This document shows, in pieces, positions 47,325 to 58,173 of a DNA stretch of 64,000 nucleotides. Each line of letters begins with the position of its first letter. Position 1 is the stretch's first letter. Source of the DNA: Cerioporus squamosus (taxonomy: Eukaryota; Basidiomycota; Agaricomycetes; Polyporales; Polyporaceae); assembly GCA_022592435.1 (NCBI GenBank), contig JABYQS010000140.1:38249-102248 (forward strand), written 5' to 3'. A program made the position numbers and the translations under genes. The notes under the pieces are model-generated. The model saw only the letters and a list, made by a program, of their open reading frames with translations, was not told where the DNA came from and made no database searches.

Positions 47325-47523
47325 GGGCTGCTCAATTCTGGTCGGTCGGTCGGTCGGTCGCTGGTCGCTGGTCGCAGAACGCATTGATGAAGCCTGTAGC
47401 CGAGTCTAGCGAGACTCAAGTAGGAAGGAGGCGACGTCGGCAGTCTCGCCTAGTCTCCCATCACCTCTGGAGCGCTCACTCAGCGACCGACCGACCGACC
47501 GACCGACCAGAATTGAGCAGCCC
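47325..47523. mobile_element. MITE nested in the LINE 5' region, with GGTC-repeat inverted ends
   Basis: A 199-base segment with terminal inverted repeats of at least 36 bases. The left end starts GGGCTGCTCAATTCTG followed by five GTCG units (47325-47360). The right end (47484-47523) is the exact reverse complement with six units. Both ends are bordered by TA (47323-47324 and 47524-47525), the target duplication of Tc1/mariner-type elements. No coding capacity. It lies in the 5' untranslated part of the LINE, so it inserted into the LINE (here or in a progenitor copy). Confidence 0.8.
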
Positions 47524-47715
47524 TAGTGCCGGCGTCGACGTTGACGGTCGTCGAGGAGGCGGCGTGCAGCCCCTCCAGTTTCCTCTCGCTACTGTGTAGT
47601 TCGAGGTCGACCTCTTTTACAGCTTCTTTGGAAGCTGCCCCCTCGGCCCAGGTGTGCTGGGCGAGCCGCCGAACCGCCCATGTTTCCCATGGTGGTGGTT
47701 CGGGTCCAAGGAGTT

Positions 47716-47731
47716 CCGGCCTCGTAATATT
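47716..47731. repeat. LINE target-site duplication, right copy
   Basis: CCGGCCTCGTAATATT, identical to 39365-39380; it marks the 5' end of the minus-strand LINE. Confidence 0.92.
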
Positions 47732-48324
47732 CACGAGAGATGATGTCTTGCGGGTTGCACGGACGAGGAGTGTTCATGATGCCCTGTGTTAGGGACGGAC
47801 TCGTCTTAGAACCGACTTCTGGGTAAGTACCGGTCCTCAGGCCGTTGTGGCGTTCTCGCGTTCATTATTGAGACCATGACGCCATCTCGACTTCCTGCAG
47901 ACGCGGATACACGATCGCGAGAGAGGATGAGTTACCCTCCGGTGGGAGATGCATAAGTGTTTCACAAGTACGAAGAGTCCATGAGATCGGTGTCTGTTGT
48001 GCTACTGCGCTTCAAGTTGTAAACCATCGTTGTATAAGAGTGTTTGAGCTTGCAGTCTCGACTTGACCATGAGTCTATATTCCGCTCGCAGAGATGCGTT
48101 ACAGGCATGGCTGGACATAACGAATTTGCGAACACTTACGGTATTACTCTCAGTACTTACCTTGTCACCTTGTCGATCTACCTATAGCCGCTCTACTGAC
48201 TAGCTACTACTACTCGCGGACCTCCCTCAGTCTACTTACCAGCTACATCTCGTGACTTGTGATCCCAGGCGAATGGAGTGCAGACTCACCACGACCACCG
48301 TCCCATCCTACCGCAGCTCAGCGC
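47732..48324. other. Intergenic region right of the LINE
   Basis: Flank of the insertion and the 3' side of the FAD monooxygenase gene. No gene is recognised. Confidence 0.4.
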
Positions 48325-49551
48325 TCACCCCTCGCGCTCCTCCATCTCGCCAAAGGCGGCAAAGCGGTCGATGGCAGTCTGCGGGGCGCCAGGGTTAACG
48401 AACGCGTCGAGGTTCGTCTTGCTCATGTCGGCGACGCGCGCAGCCCTCGCGCACATCTCCCCCTCGACTTCCTGCACAGCAGCTTCCACAGCCTCACGGT
48501 CGGCCGCCTTTCCGTCAGCAAAGAGCTTGGCAAGCGCGAGCCCAAGCTCGAGCGCGTCCTGCATAGCAAGGTTGGCTCCGGCCCCGGAGAAGGGGCTCAT
48601 CTGGTGCGCCGCATCACCTATGATAGTGACCCCAGGGACGTGCTCCCACTTGTGGCCGACGGGGAGCATGTACAACGGGCGGGGGTAGATGGCCGCGTCG
48701 TCGCAGAACTCGATCAGCTTGAGCATCCACGGCGCCCAGCCTCCGAACTTCTCGAGGAGCACCTTGCGCGCCTCGGCGGGGGAGGCGGGGACGGTCCACT
48801 CGGCGGGCCCGCGGAAGAAGGCGTAGGTGCGGATGCGGCCGTCGCCGTTGACCTGGCTGCCGAGCATCTTCGCGTCCTGCAGGGCGAACATGGTGCCCTT
48901 GCCGACGGCGTCGATGACGTCCTTGAGCTCGGGAGAGGAGGCGACGGCGGGGGCGAGCGAGATCTCGACGCCGTTCACGCCGGAGTAGAAGGGAGAGACG
49001 GGGGAGACCAGGGGGCGGATGCGTGAGTTGGCACCGTCAGCGCCGACGAGGAAGTCGCACACGGTCTTGGAGCCGTTCGCGAACGTGAGCTCGTGCTTGC
49101 CGTTCCCGAGAGGAACGGCAGACGTGAGAGCATGGTCCCACTTGATTGAGTCCGCGGGACAGGCGTCGAGGAGGATCTGGCGGAGGATAGTGCGGTCGAT
49201 CTCGGGGCGGATGTCCTCCGGCTTCTGCGGCTGAGGCTCGCCCTCGTCCGCGCCGTGGTGGAGGTACAGCTTGCCGGAGGCGTCGTAGATCTTCATCTCC
49301 TCGCCTTCGGGGCGCGAGTTCTTCATGAACTCGTCCTGGAGTCCGTTCTCGCGGAGAGCGCGCTGGCCGCTCGTCCAGCCGAGGTCGAGCACGCCTCCGA
49401 GGTGGGCGCGGACGGACACGCTAGCGTCCCGCTCGTAGAGGGTAGCAGGGACACCGCGGCGAGAGAGGGTGAGGAGGAGGGTGAGTCCACCGAGGCCGCC
49501 GCCAATGATGGCGATGCGGGGAGTGGTATTGGCAGAGGTATGCGAAGACAT
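48325..49551 (-). CDS. FAD-dependent monooxygenase (UbiH / TetX-like class A)
   Basis: Single exon, ATG 49551 to a stop at 48325, 408 residues. The frame extends upstream without a stop but the ATG at 49551 places the FAD-binding fold correctly: RIAIIGGGLGGLTLLLTLSR (GxGxxG) near residue 12, with YERD closing the Rossmann strand. A DG-type motif FLVGADGANSRIRPLVSP is in the middle. GVTIIGDAAHQMSPFSGAGA (the GD motif) and NLAMQDALEL come near 310. This is the group A flavoprotein hydroxylase layout, close to salicylate-hydroxylase-like and TetX-like enzymes. It uses NAD(P)H and O2 to hydroxylate an unknown aromatic or polyketide substrate. No membrane tail. No biosynthetic partners lie nearby. 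Confidence 0.9.
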   Translation of the reverse strand: MSSHTSANTTPRIAIIGGGLGGLTLLLTLSRRGVPATLYERDASVSVRAHLGGVLDLGWTSGQRALRENGLQDEFMKNSRPEGEEMKIYDASGKLYLHHGADEGEPQPQKPEDIRPEIDRTILRQILLDACPADSIKWDHALTSAVPLGNGKHELTFANGSKTVCDFLVGADGANSRIRPLVSPVSPFYSGVNGVEISLAPAVASSPELKDVIDAVGKGTMFALQDAKMLGSQVNGDGRIRTYAFFRGPAEWTVPASPAEARKVLLEKFGGWAPWMLKLIEFCDDAAIYPRPLYMLPVGHKWEHVPGVTIIGDAAHQMSPFSGAGANLAMQDALELGLALAKLFADGKAADREAVEAAVQEVEGEMCARAARVADMSKTNLDAFVNPGAPQTAIDRFAAFGEMEEREG

Positions 49552-51111
49552 ATCTGTGATATACGGGTTGTGTGTGCGGGAGACGTTGAAGCGAAGCGCG
49601 TAACTCACCGGGAATGTGTGTTGGTACTCACCGACGAGCAGTTGCTCTTTATATAAGTATCCCCAGGCAGGCCTCTTGCAGTGCGATGCCGTCCGGACGC
49701 GCGTACAAGGGGCAACTCGGCCGCTACGGTCCCACGAGCTATGTTGCAGATTCATGATGACTCCTCCACATGCTATTCTCTCACCAACGAAGCGCGTCTC
49801 GCCGAGACTACTCTGACTCCTCAGTTGGGCTGATAGAGCTTTCCAGTCCAAGTCAAACATCATGTTAGTGCTGCGAGATCCAGTGCGAGACACTCACTGC
49901 GGTAACGAGGCCGATGACTCCCGAGTCCAGTTCGGTGGCGATCATCTGAAACATCGGTTAGTTGTCTCGTGGATCCTCCTTCCCAGCCCAGACGTGTTGC
50001 TTGTCAATGTCGATTTGCGACCTCTAGTGGGACTCGGAGACGTAAGGAGCATCAATTCTGCACCGTAACGGTAAGTGATAGGCTGTCAGCGCGAGTCATA
50101 CTGTCTCCAGCCTCGACGAGTACTTACTGTACAGCACCTGCTGGGCAATGGGAACAGTTGCGGTTCCCGGATTATTGCATCTCTGTCACGATGACCCGCT
50201 GATCGCAGCTTCATCGCAGGCCTGAACTTGGGGGCCGTGTCGAGCGGTGACGGACCCGGCGCCTACGCAACCCGGCCCCGGTCCGTACGCCGTACTTACC
50301 CTGCTAAGTTGTAACTTGACAAGTTCGCACTCTCAGTCGCGACCTCCATCCTCCTCCTTCTGGTCAATATTGAGCACGACTTCTTTGATCTCTTCCACCA
50401 CGCAACTCGCATGCTCAATAAGAGCTGGCTGAACTACAACATCGCATCACTTGGCAGTGACATCATGATGTTTGGAGAAATACCTCGCAGTAGACCAGCG
50501 AGGGTTGACTCGTCCGCCCACGACCTTGTTCTTTCCTCCTGCTTCACCTGAATTACCTTCTTTTGCTATATGCTGACCGCGTCAGCGAAATGGTAACGCC
50601 TGGCATGTACCAACACCATGACCTCGCCTGAGACGTTACATTCGAGCTTCGTTCCGGTCGGTATCTTCACTCACGGGCGTCCCAGAAACGATATCATCCC
50701 TCGCGGCAGCAAGCTCGTCGGACGCCGCCACGATAACAGTAGCAGAGAAGAGCGAAGAGGGATCAAGGAAACCGCCCCGACCATGCACCACGCCACTCGT
50801 GGCGGGTGCCCAGTGCTCCAGCGCCCGCCTCCAGTGATCCAAGTGTGCCACTCGTCAATCTCGCCCTCGTTCTTCTGCCCCTCCTTGCTTTATTCTCTCG
50901 GTCGGTTAATGTGTTATCACCGCATCTTTCCCTCCTAGTCCTCGTCTGGAAAGCTCGCTCATGCGGCGGGGAGCCTTTAGGCGAACAATGTGTGCCGTCG
51001 TGGACGTCACCCGCCGCTTTCCCTGTCAGACCCTGGTTCCATTGTCCGTGCGTGTCCCGGCATATATAACTCCTGCTGTGCGACGTGCTTCTGCCCCCTC
51101 AGCTCGTCGGT
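49552..51111. other. Intergenic region, nothing firmly recognised
   Basis: A 1.56-kb divergent region between the monooxygenase and a C2H2 gene. A short open stretch near 50318-50480 reads SILLLLVNIEHDFFDLF, but it has no start and no partner exons, so it is not called. CATATATAA at 51060-51068, about 45 bases before ATG 51112, is a good TATA candidate. Confidence 0.4.
51060..51069 (+). promoter_or_regulatory. TATA box candidate of the C2H2 gene
   Basis: GCATATATAA lies about 45 bases before the start codon at 51112. Confidence 0.5.
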
Positions 51112-52437
51112 ATGATCCCCGCCAGCATGTACCACACTTGTGACCTTCCGGTGCTTGACTCCGACATGAGCTTCGCCGCCTTCATGAACAACGCCTCCTA
51201 TCCGGGCGACACACCATGGCTCTCGTTCGACAGCACGTCGGTCAACGAATATTATATAGCAGGCAGTCACCTGTCATGCATGGGACGCCGCAATTCTGGA
51301 ATATCCCTCGTTCTCGACCACAACGGGCTCGACAGCTTGTGAGTTCTCCTCTTCAACAGTTGACAGATACAGAGCGTATTGAATTCTTTCTCCTGGTCCA
51401 GCTCTGCGAACGCCGAGCAGTTAGCTCCTTCGTCCACCCTCGCAGCCGACGATGCCCCTAGCGTCGCACAGGAAATGCCGCTCATCTCGCACGCGGTCGC
51501 CCCACCTCCCGAGACTGCTCTTCTGTCGTCCACACTTCTCGGCGTCACCACCGAGGTCGAGGATCCCATCTCCCACAGGCCATCTGCTCGAGGACGTGCC
51601 ACACCCTCGACGTCACCGTACGCTTCGCCACAGCCACAGCAGGTAGCGAACATCGCTGTGTTGCAGAGTCTCGCAGCAGCGGACGTTCTCTGCAGCCTTG
51701 TAACGCTCCCACAAGCAGGACAGTCACAACATTCTACTGCTGCCGCTCCGACCCAGGCTGAACTCGACGCGGCGATCCGAAGGCCGTGCATGAAGGTTCC
51801 GGTCATGTCCTCGACTCCCCACCAGAGACGCACCCGCCGCACGTCCGCCTCCCGATACTCGCCATACGCCAGCGTCTCACCTGCATCGTCTTCGTGCGAC
51901 TCGATACCTTCTGCATCGTCTCCTCTATCGTCTCCCTCCGAATCCGACGCACCCTCTCCTTCCCATGCATCCTCTTCTGCGCCCCCACCCTCCATCCGCA
52001 CCGCCTCCGCCTCCAAGTCCCGCACTCGCACCCGCACCCGCTACACCTGCCCCCTCCCCTTCTGCCCATCCCCGCACAAAACCTACGGCCGCCCCGCCGA
52101 CCTCGAGCGCCACATCCTCACCGCCGGCACGCACCTCCTCCCCTCCGACGCCTGGCTCTGCTGCGGGCTCCCGCTCGCCGCCGCCCGGCGCCACCCGCAC
52201 ATCCCGCGCGCCGTCCTCGAGCAGACCCCGCGGCTGTACCACGGGGTGCCCATGGTGGGCGGGTGCGGGCAGCACAACAGCCGCAAGGACGCGCTCGGCC
52301 GGCATTTGGAGCGGAATAAGGGGGTGTGCTGGACGGAGAGGGACGGGGCGTATTTGTTGGGGAACCGGTATAAGGACGTGTGGAAGCGCGAGGTGGGCGA
52401 GGCGGCTAGCGCGATGCCAGTGACTACGGTTCCGTGA
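51112..52437 (+). CDS. C2H2-type zinc-finger protein 1 (putative transcription factor)
   Basis: Two exons, 51112-51338 and 51402-52437, GT-AG, 420 residues. The N-terminal part is Ser/Pro/Ala-rich and disordered. The C-terminus has a finger of C2H2 type, YTCPLPFCPSP to ADLERHILTAGTH (about residues 295-325), and a second finger-like segment GGCGQHNSRKDALGRHLERN ending in GVC. The tail ends in YLLGNRYKDVWKRE. The same finger pair and YHLGN/YLLGN ending occur in the gene at 59430-60366, so the two are paralogues. A nuclear DNA-binding role is inferred from the fingers. Confidence 0.83.
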
Positions 52438-53138
52438 CAAGGGAGAGCGGGTGGCGGTGAGTCCCGGTGTGTGGCGGGGACGTGGGGTGATGCGGCTTGG
52501 CGGTGTCCCATCCGGACTTCGTGGACGTTGTGATACTTGGACTCTGAGCTGTATTCTAGACCTCCTTCTGTCAGTGTTATGTGTAGCATGTACCATGCGT
52601 GTGCGCTGTAGTATCAGAATATGAGAGCGAGAGTGGCACAACGAGATTGCCGAGTTGGCGGACAGTAGTCCACTCGGACTGGCACTCCCCACACTCGTAT
52701 GGTCGGACGAAAGCCCCGCATGCAACCAGGAGAGAAACGACGTTCCCCCCAGGGCTTTCTCGGGACCTGCAGGTATACTACACCGTGTCGGCCATGAGCT
52801 CGATGCGATATCCTGTGTATATATTCACGACAGATCTCAACCCAACCAAACAGGAGAACCAGACCAAGTTGAACACCGAACGACCAAACCCACAAGGTGA
52901 AGTCAAAAACCAAACCCCCTCCATTAGTATGTGTGATACCAAAGCACTGCAGACCAAAGGCAGACAAAACGTCGACGACAGAGAGGCGATGTGATGTCCG
53001 ATGGAGCGCAACACGAAAGTCCGCGGATGCACGTCCACCGCAGGCGTGTCCATGAGCATGAGCGTAAGTCTCGTGAATACGGGGATGCGGTATAGGGAAG
53101 TGCGGGGGAGCACATCTGCACCGAGAGAACATGCCCTC
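52438..53138. other. Convergent 3' intergenic region
   Basis: Between two genes whose 3' ends face each other. Includes an A-rich stretch at 52840-52930. No gene is recognised. Confidence 0.4.
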
Positions 53139-54235
53139 TCAGAGAGCGACCGCGAACGTGAACGCGGCGACACCGAGGGCTATGCCCGCACGCGCGACGT
53201 AGCTGTCAACGCCGAACGCGCTCAGCGCGCCGTTGTCCGCCACGCCCCCGGTCGAGTTCGACGCAGTGCCGTTCGCAACAGCGCCCGACGTCGCGGTCGG
53301 AGCAGCGGGGGCTGTCGAGAAGCCGGACTTCGTGACGGAGACAGACGAAGTCGTACCGGTGTTCACCGATGCCAAAGAAGTCGTGGTGCTGACGCCAGCG
53401 GTGGTCGCAGCACCCGTGGTGGCAGGGGTGCCGGAAGCGCCGCCCAGGTACGAGGGCGCGGCGACGGCCGTGGAGGGGTCGACGAGCGCGCCGGTGCCCC
53501 ACGGGATGGCTGAGCCGTCGGGCTGGTTGGCGTTGGCGGGAGCGGTGGTGCTGCCGTCCGCGGCGGAGATGGTGAAGCGCGTCGTCCACGTGATAGCGGA
53601 GACGTTCGCGGGGGAGGAGAACTGGTAGAAGTAGATGGCGGAGTTGGGCGTAACCTGCGAAATGATGTGAGAGCGGTAAGCATGTTGAGTACAACATCGA
53701 TGTCTAACCGATTCCCATTGCTACTTGCCAAGCGAGCGAAGAAATGAGGAGCAGCGTGATGTACGACTGCTACGCATCACTGCGCGTCGAAGGGGGAAGC
53801 ACGCGCAGGGGCTGACGGCTATGGCAGATCACGCGAGGACTTGTCTCCCAGTGAACTACGTGCGAGGTGCAACCCGTAACATGAGGATGGAAGAGTTAAG
53901 AGGAGGTACTGACATCAGGACAGTCAAAGGTGTGGGTCGTGGTAGATGCATCGGTGCCGTCAAGGGTTGCAACGGCTATGTTACGCGTTAGCGCCATCGT
54001 TCAGCAGAACAGACAGAGACGACTCACTGGTTATGTGATTCATCTGCAGGTTGCTGCCGGACATGAGCTCAACGTTCATCTCCTTCCAAACGCCGGTGGT
54101 GTCTGCATCCCAGGTGAAGGTGCACTGGCCGCCGACCTTGAAGACATCGCCAGGGCCGGGGGCAGTGGGGACGGGGTCGGCGCGGACGAAGGCAGAGCCG
54201 GCGATGAGAGCGGCGAGACCAGCGTATGCGAACAT
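53139..54235 (-). CDS. KNH-like GPI-anchored cell-surface protein
   Basis: Three exons on the minus strand: 54235-54028, 53975-53914 and 53654-53139, 261 residues. A signal peptide MFAYAGLAALIAGSAFVRA precedes a Kre9/Knh1-type domain (GDVFKVGGQCTFTWDADTTG, MNVELMSGSN, TTTHTFDCPD, PNSAIYFYQFSSP). A Ser/Thr/Ala-rich stalk follows, then a hydrophobic C-terminal segment (GIALGVAAFTFAVAL) that fits a GPI signal. Probably a cell-wall or outer-membrane glycoprotein involved in beta-glucan organisation, inferred from the family. The second intron (259 bases) is unusually long for this window, so an additional small exon is possible, though the domain reads continuously without one. Confidence 0.85.
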
Positions 54236-55650
54236 CGTGAAGTAGATTTTAGAGCGTGAAAGCGCGATGGGATAGCTGTAGGGTTGGACTGCAAAGCGGA
54301 AGAGACGAGTGTCAGCATCGGCGCGGCTGTACGCGAGGGAGACGTACTGCTGGGAAGCTGCAGCTGCAAACCGAGCCAAGTAAAAGAGCGACTTGGAAAA
54401 GGAGAGGCAGGGGCAGTAACCGAAGCGGCTGCGGGAGATGTTCGTCGAGGGAGACGAGGGAAAGGGAGAGGAGGAGGAGGAGCAAGCACAGGCCGCGGCT
54501 CTCGCTGTCCCTGCCAGCCGGCGCTTCCTGCCATCCCCGCGTCTATGCCCGCCCCGGCCCTGAATCAGAACTAACCTCCATCTGTGAACCTATTGTACTG
54601 TTCGTCCGCACGAATCGTAACCTAGGCTTAGCCACAGCTTCAATACCGATGTGCATGTCTACCATTCCTGGGCCTGACTCCTCCTGCCGTCCCACATCAC
54701 GCCGCCCTTCCTACCGAGCGCCGTCAACAAAACGCTTAACGCACCGCACCGACAGGACCACATCGTCTGTCCATCGTCGGAGGTACGATCCCGGAGTCAT
54801 GCAACACAACAAACGACTCTTTCGATGAAGAAGGTGCATACGTGTCAGAGCTCTGCCCCAAGTGATGCTCCCAATACGACCTGCACATTCTCTAGGATCG
54901 AGTGCGCAGTCAGTAACTCGCCTGCAGTCAACCCGTTCACGCCCATTCATTACCTTGTCCAACCCCAAGCGCAGGAGCAATGGCAAGGTGATCCTACCTC
55001 TCGGCTATTCAACCTTCAGTTACGCCCCGTGCTCACTCGGGAGATCTTTCATGTTTCAGTCTCTCGATCGGAGTTCTTGTCGACAAAGATCACGGGTCAA
55101 AGTGAGCTGTAGAGTGCACTTCGGTTGCCTCTGTATCGCCATGGGCGCGCTCAAACTTGGTATGTCTCCAGTATCTCTCTGCCCGACCCGCGGCTTAACC
55201 CAGAACTTCCTTCAAGTTGGTCGTTCTACCGCTGCAAGGGACGTCCTCATCGGATGTGGCGTTCACCGGTGGCAGTAGTAAGGCCGGACTGGCTCCATGT
55301 TGGGCTTCACTAGTCACTCACAGCACCGGCGCCCGTGTTCGCATGCCATAGCGCAGCCTCATGTCACCCTCGTGAGGCATCCGAAGTTCCATCCCACGCA
55401 ACGCCGCCATCCGACCGGTCGGATGTTCTCAGATGTCGCCGCCGCAACGCGCGCATCTTACCGACTACAGTGTAGCGCGAACGCCGTCGTCGCGGCTCTG
55501 GTGCATACAGTACCAGAGAGCGTCTGAGATACTAACTCGGATCCCACCAGTGTGCTCGAGTCGCATAAAGGCCCGTCCGTGCCATGGACACCATGTGACC
55601 ATTCCCCGTCTTCAAGCCCGACGGTAGCAGGGCCAGAACTCGACTCAAAC
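54236..55650. other. Intergenic region, nothing recognised
   Basis: A divergent region between the KNH gene and the DUF6533 gene. An ATG at 55140 opens a 45-codon frame of no known type. Nothing else is supported. Confidence 0.4.
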
Positions 55651-57433
55651 ATGTCCTCCGACGCCAGTCCCACTGCTACTGCGTCCCTTCTGGACGGCCT
55701 CACGTACGTCGCATATCTTGAAGTCGCCTGTCACAAAAATGCTTGCTGAGACCGCCGAACAGCTACAGCGGGGCTTACACCGGACTGGCAGTAGCGGGTA
55801 AGTCCTCTCCACTGCGAAGTCATTCTCGCCCTTTGGCAATCTGACGCCTACTCTCGCCGTAGTTCTCTTCCTCTACGAAGCTCTCATTACGTTTGACCGA
55901 GAGGTGGCGTGCTTTTGGACCGTCAAGAAGCGGTCCGGCGCAACTCTCTTGTTCTACGCAAACAAATGGATCTCCATGACGTTCTACCTCCTGGTCTTCA
56001 ACAATTTCGCACCGTTCCCTTCGGAGAAAGTGAGCGGTCACAGTGTCACAGTGCCCACGAGAACTGAACTGAATGGACTCAGAGGTTCAGTAACACCGTG
56101 TCCCGGAAACGTGGGCGGTGCAATGTTGACTGTTAACGTCCCTACCAGCTGTTCCCTGTTTCAAATCACGAAAGCTGCCATCCAATTGCACAGTTCGTAC
56201 CCTGGGCAGGTGAATCGTCTACCCAGAGAACGCGGCATGCTGCTAGTTTCTGATGCCTTGCATTCAGCCTTCTCTGCTCTCCGTGCATTTGTGTTGAGCA
56301 GGAGCAAGCTTCTGGGAGCACTCGTTCTCGCTTTGTCCCTGGCGCCAGTGGGCGCAAACCTGGTGAGTCTAGCCATGTGAGTTGAATGACTCATGCCGAT
56401 ATGTCGCGCAGGTCCACTATGGCTATCAGATCTCGGGAACGATACAACCGTTCTGGGGATGCTTAGACATAGACAACACAACTGAGGCACTCAATCTAAG
56501 GTTTGGCTCTCTCTCAATCTCGCTGCGTGTCGATCGATACTAACACTGTCTTAAAGACGTAGGTTGGCCAGTGATCGTCAGCAATAGCGCGTGTTCACCA
56601 ACGAAACTGCACAGTCGTCATCATCTCTAGAGTCCCGCTCATCCTTGCCGATATTCTACTCGTATATCACCTGGACGAAGATCAGCAGTCGGGACACCCT
56701 GAAGGAACTCCGGGCGTCCAAGAGACTGTCGCTCTCGGATATCCTCTTCCGCGATGGTGTGTCCTGACTCCTCCTAGAGTGCTGTTATACATGCTCCAGG
56801 ACGTCGCGGCTAACGACTCGCGCTGAACCGCGCACAGGAATCATATACTTCGTGTCAGTCCTGTTGCATTGAACGCCAGAAAGACACCTGACAGACTCGC
56901 ATGATCGTTTTCCAGAGCAATGTCCATCATGAACACCATCCACCTCAGCTTTTCGGTGACTGCGGTAAGTTGCCTTGCTACCTCATCGGTCCTGCCCGAA
57001 CGCCGAGGCACACTCATCACCACCTGCACAGATCGAAGTCGAAGTCAACGGTGCAAGCTACGTCGGGCTCTTCAGCGCCCCGTACGTATGCGATCCCACA
57101 TCTGCACGTCGGCTTGGTTTACTCACTGTCTCGGATGATTTCCCCCACAGCATCACAGCGATCCTCGTTTCGCGCTTCCTGCTCGAGCTACAAGAAGTGA
57201 ACCAGACAGTCGTCAGACTCGACCGCGACGATCCGCTACACACCTCGCGGAACCCATATGACGATACGCCGAGCTTCATCTCGTCCCTCGGAGCGTTCAT
57301 CAATCCTGACCTACCGGCACTGTCTGAAGATGATCCTGAATCGCACGTCGGCGCGCGCCCAGATGGCTTTGAAGAGGAAGAAGACGGGGACCAGACCCGC
57401 ATCGCCGCTGCGTCATCGTCTTCCGGCGTATAG
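55651..57433 (+). CDS. DUF6533 multi-pass membrane protein (one 2-base frame break)
   Basis: About twelve exons, all GT-AG: 55651-55703, 55751-55797, 55863-56029, 56149-56209, 56268-56362, 56412-56500, 56563-56570 (8 bases), 56615-56756, 56838-56853, 56916-56964, 57032-57081 and 57151-57433. The DUF6533 N-terminus is clear: VLFLYEALITFDREVACFW then KRSGATLLFYANKWIS. Further helices: FSALRAFVLSRSKLLGALVL, VIISRVPLILADILLVY and NTIHLSFSVTA. The cytosolic tail has SRFLLELQEVNQ. At 56663-56667 the frame shifts between LLVY and TWTK; two further bases of the TA run would keep it. Typical seven-helix-like family of mushroom-forming fungi with unknown function. The splice model in the middle is inferred from frame and family pattern. 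Confidence 0.75.
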
Positions 57434-58173
57434 CAGCAGCATGTCCGTTACTCGTTCTGCGTTATCTTCGGTATCTTCAGTGATCCCTGTACCTTCGCCT
57501 CAATCTTCTTCGGATAATTCACGTTTAGAGTTGATATCACGCCGTCGACATACAGCAAGCAGTACGCCTGTATATTCTGACATCATACGCACTGGCAAGA
57601 ACACAGCCGATGCAACTCCCGCACCATCGTCGACAACATGCCCGCCATCGCATCTCGTCACACTTGCGCTCACGACACTGCCGAACCGCGTCGCAACGTC
57701 GATATCGACATCGACACCGTACTCACGACCAAACTCTGAGCCGTCCGTACTCTACACCGACTCCACCGTTGTTCGCGTGGCTCGTCGTCTTCTTCGCCGG
57801 GGCGCCCGTGCTCGTGCCCCAAGGTACTTAGGTTGGTGTGACCCGGCGATGGTCCTCGCAGGGGATGTCGACTGACTGGCACTATCCCGGGTCGCCGGTA
57901 CTGGGGGCTCACGTACACGAGGGATGTACATCTGACTTCGTGTGCTTGTTCGAGCGGCGAGGCGTGGCTATTGGGAGACGCATTGAGAAGCACTTAGCGC
58001 AGAGAAACGTGTAGGCTCGCCATCGCGGTTACAAGAAGGGATGCGATAAACGGCAATGTGAAGTCGTGTCGCAACCAGGCCGTCTGAGTCGCAGAGGGAG
58101 ACGCATGTTATGAATACATATGTGCGCGGCCCATGAGTTGAGCCGGTCCGGGGTATTGATACAACGTACACGA
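57434..58173. other. Convergent 3' intergenic region
   Basis: Between the DUF6533 gene and RNase H2C, which converge. The long frame 57258-57875 is a Ser/Thr-rich shadow overlapping the last exon. No gene is recognised. Confidence 0.4.

Larger units (their letters stand above)
39381..47715 (-). mobile_element. Full-length Tad-type LINE (non-LTR retrotransposon)
   Basis: An 8.3-kb element on the minus strand. In its own direction the order is: 5' region (47715-46986, containing a nested MITE), ORF1 with a zinc knuckle, a 221-base spacer, ORF2 with AP-endonuclease, reverse transcriptase, RNase H and a C-terminal zinc finger, 3' region (39640-39401) and a poly(A) tail of at least 20 bases (plus-strand T run 39381-39400). 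It is flanked by perfect 16-base target-site duplications. The endonuclease/RT/RNase H order is typical of the fungal Tad clade. The perfect flanks, long tail and nearly intact frames show a recent insertion. Confidence 0.93.

Noticed and set aside
47341..47505. The GTCG stretches as plain microsatellites
   Set aside because: The matching unique sequence GGGCTGCTCAATTCTG on the outer side of both, in inverted orientation with TA borders, shows they are ends of one element.
50318..50480. Open stretch with hydrophobic SILLLLVNIEHDFFDLF
   Set aside because: No start codon, no partner exon and no recognisable family; it may be a relic but cannot be supported.
57258..57875. Ser/Thr-rich 205-codon frame
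   Set aside because: It overlaps the last exon of the DUF6533 gene in another frame and lacks any domain.
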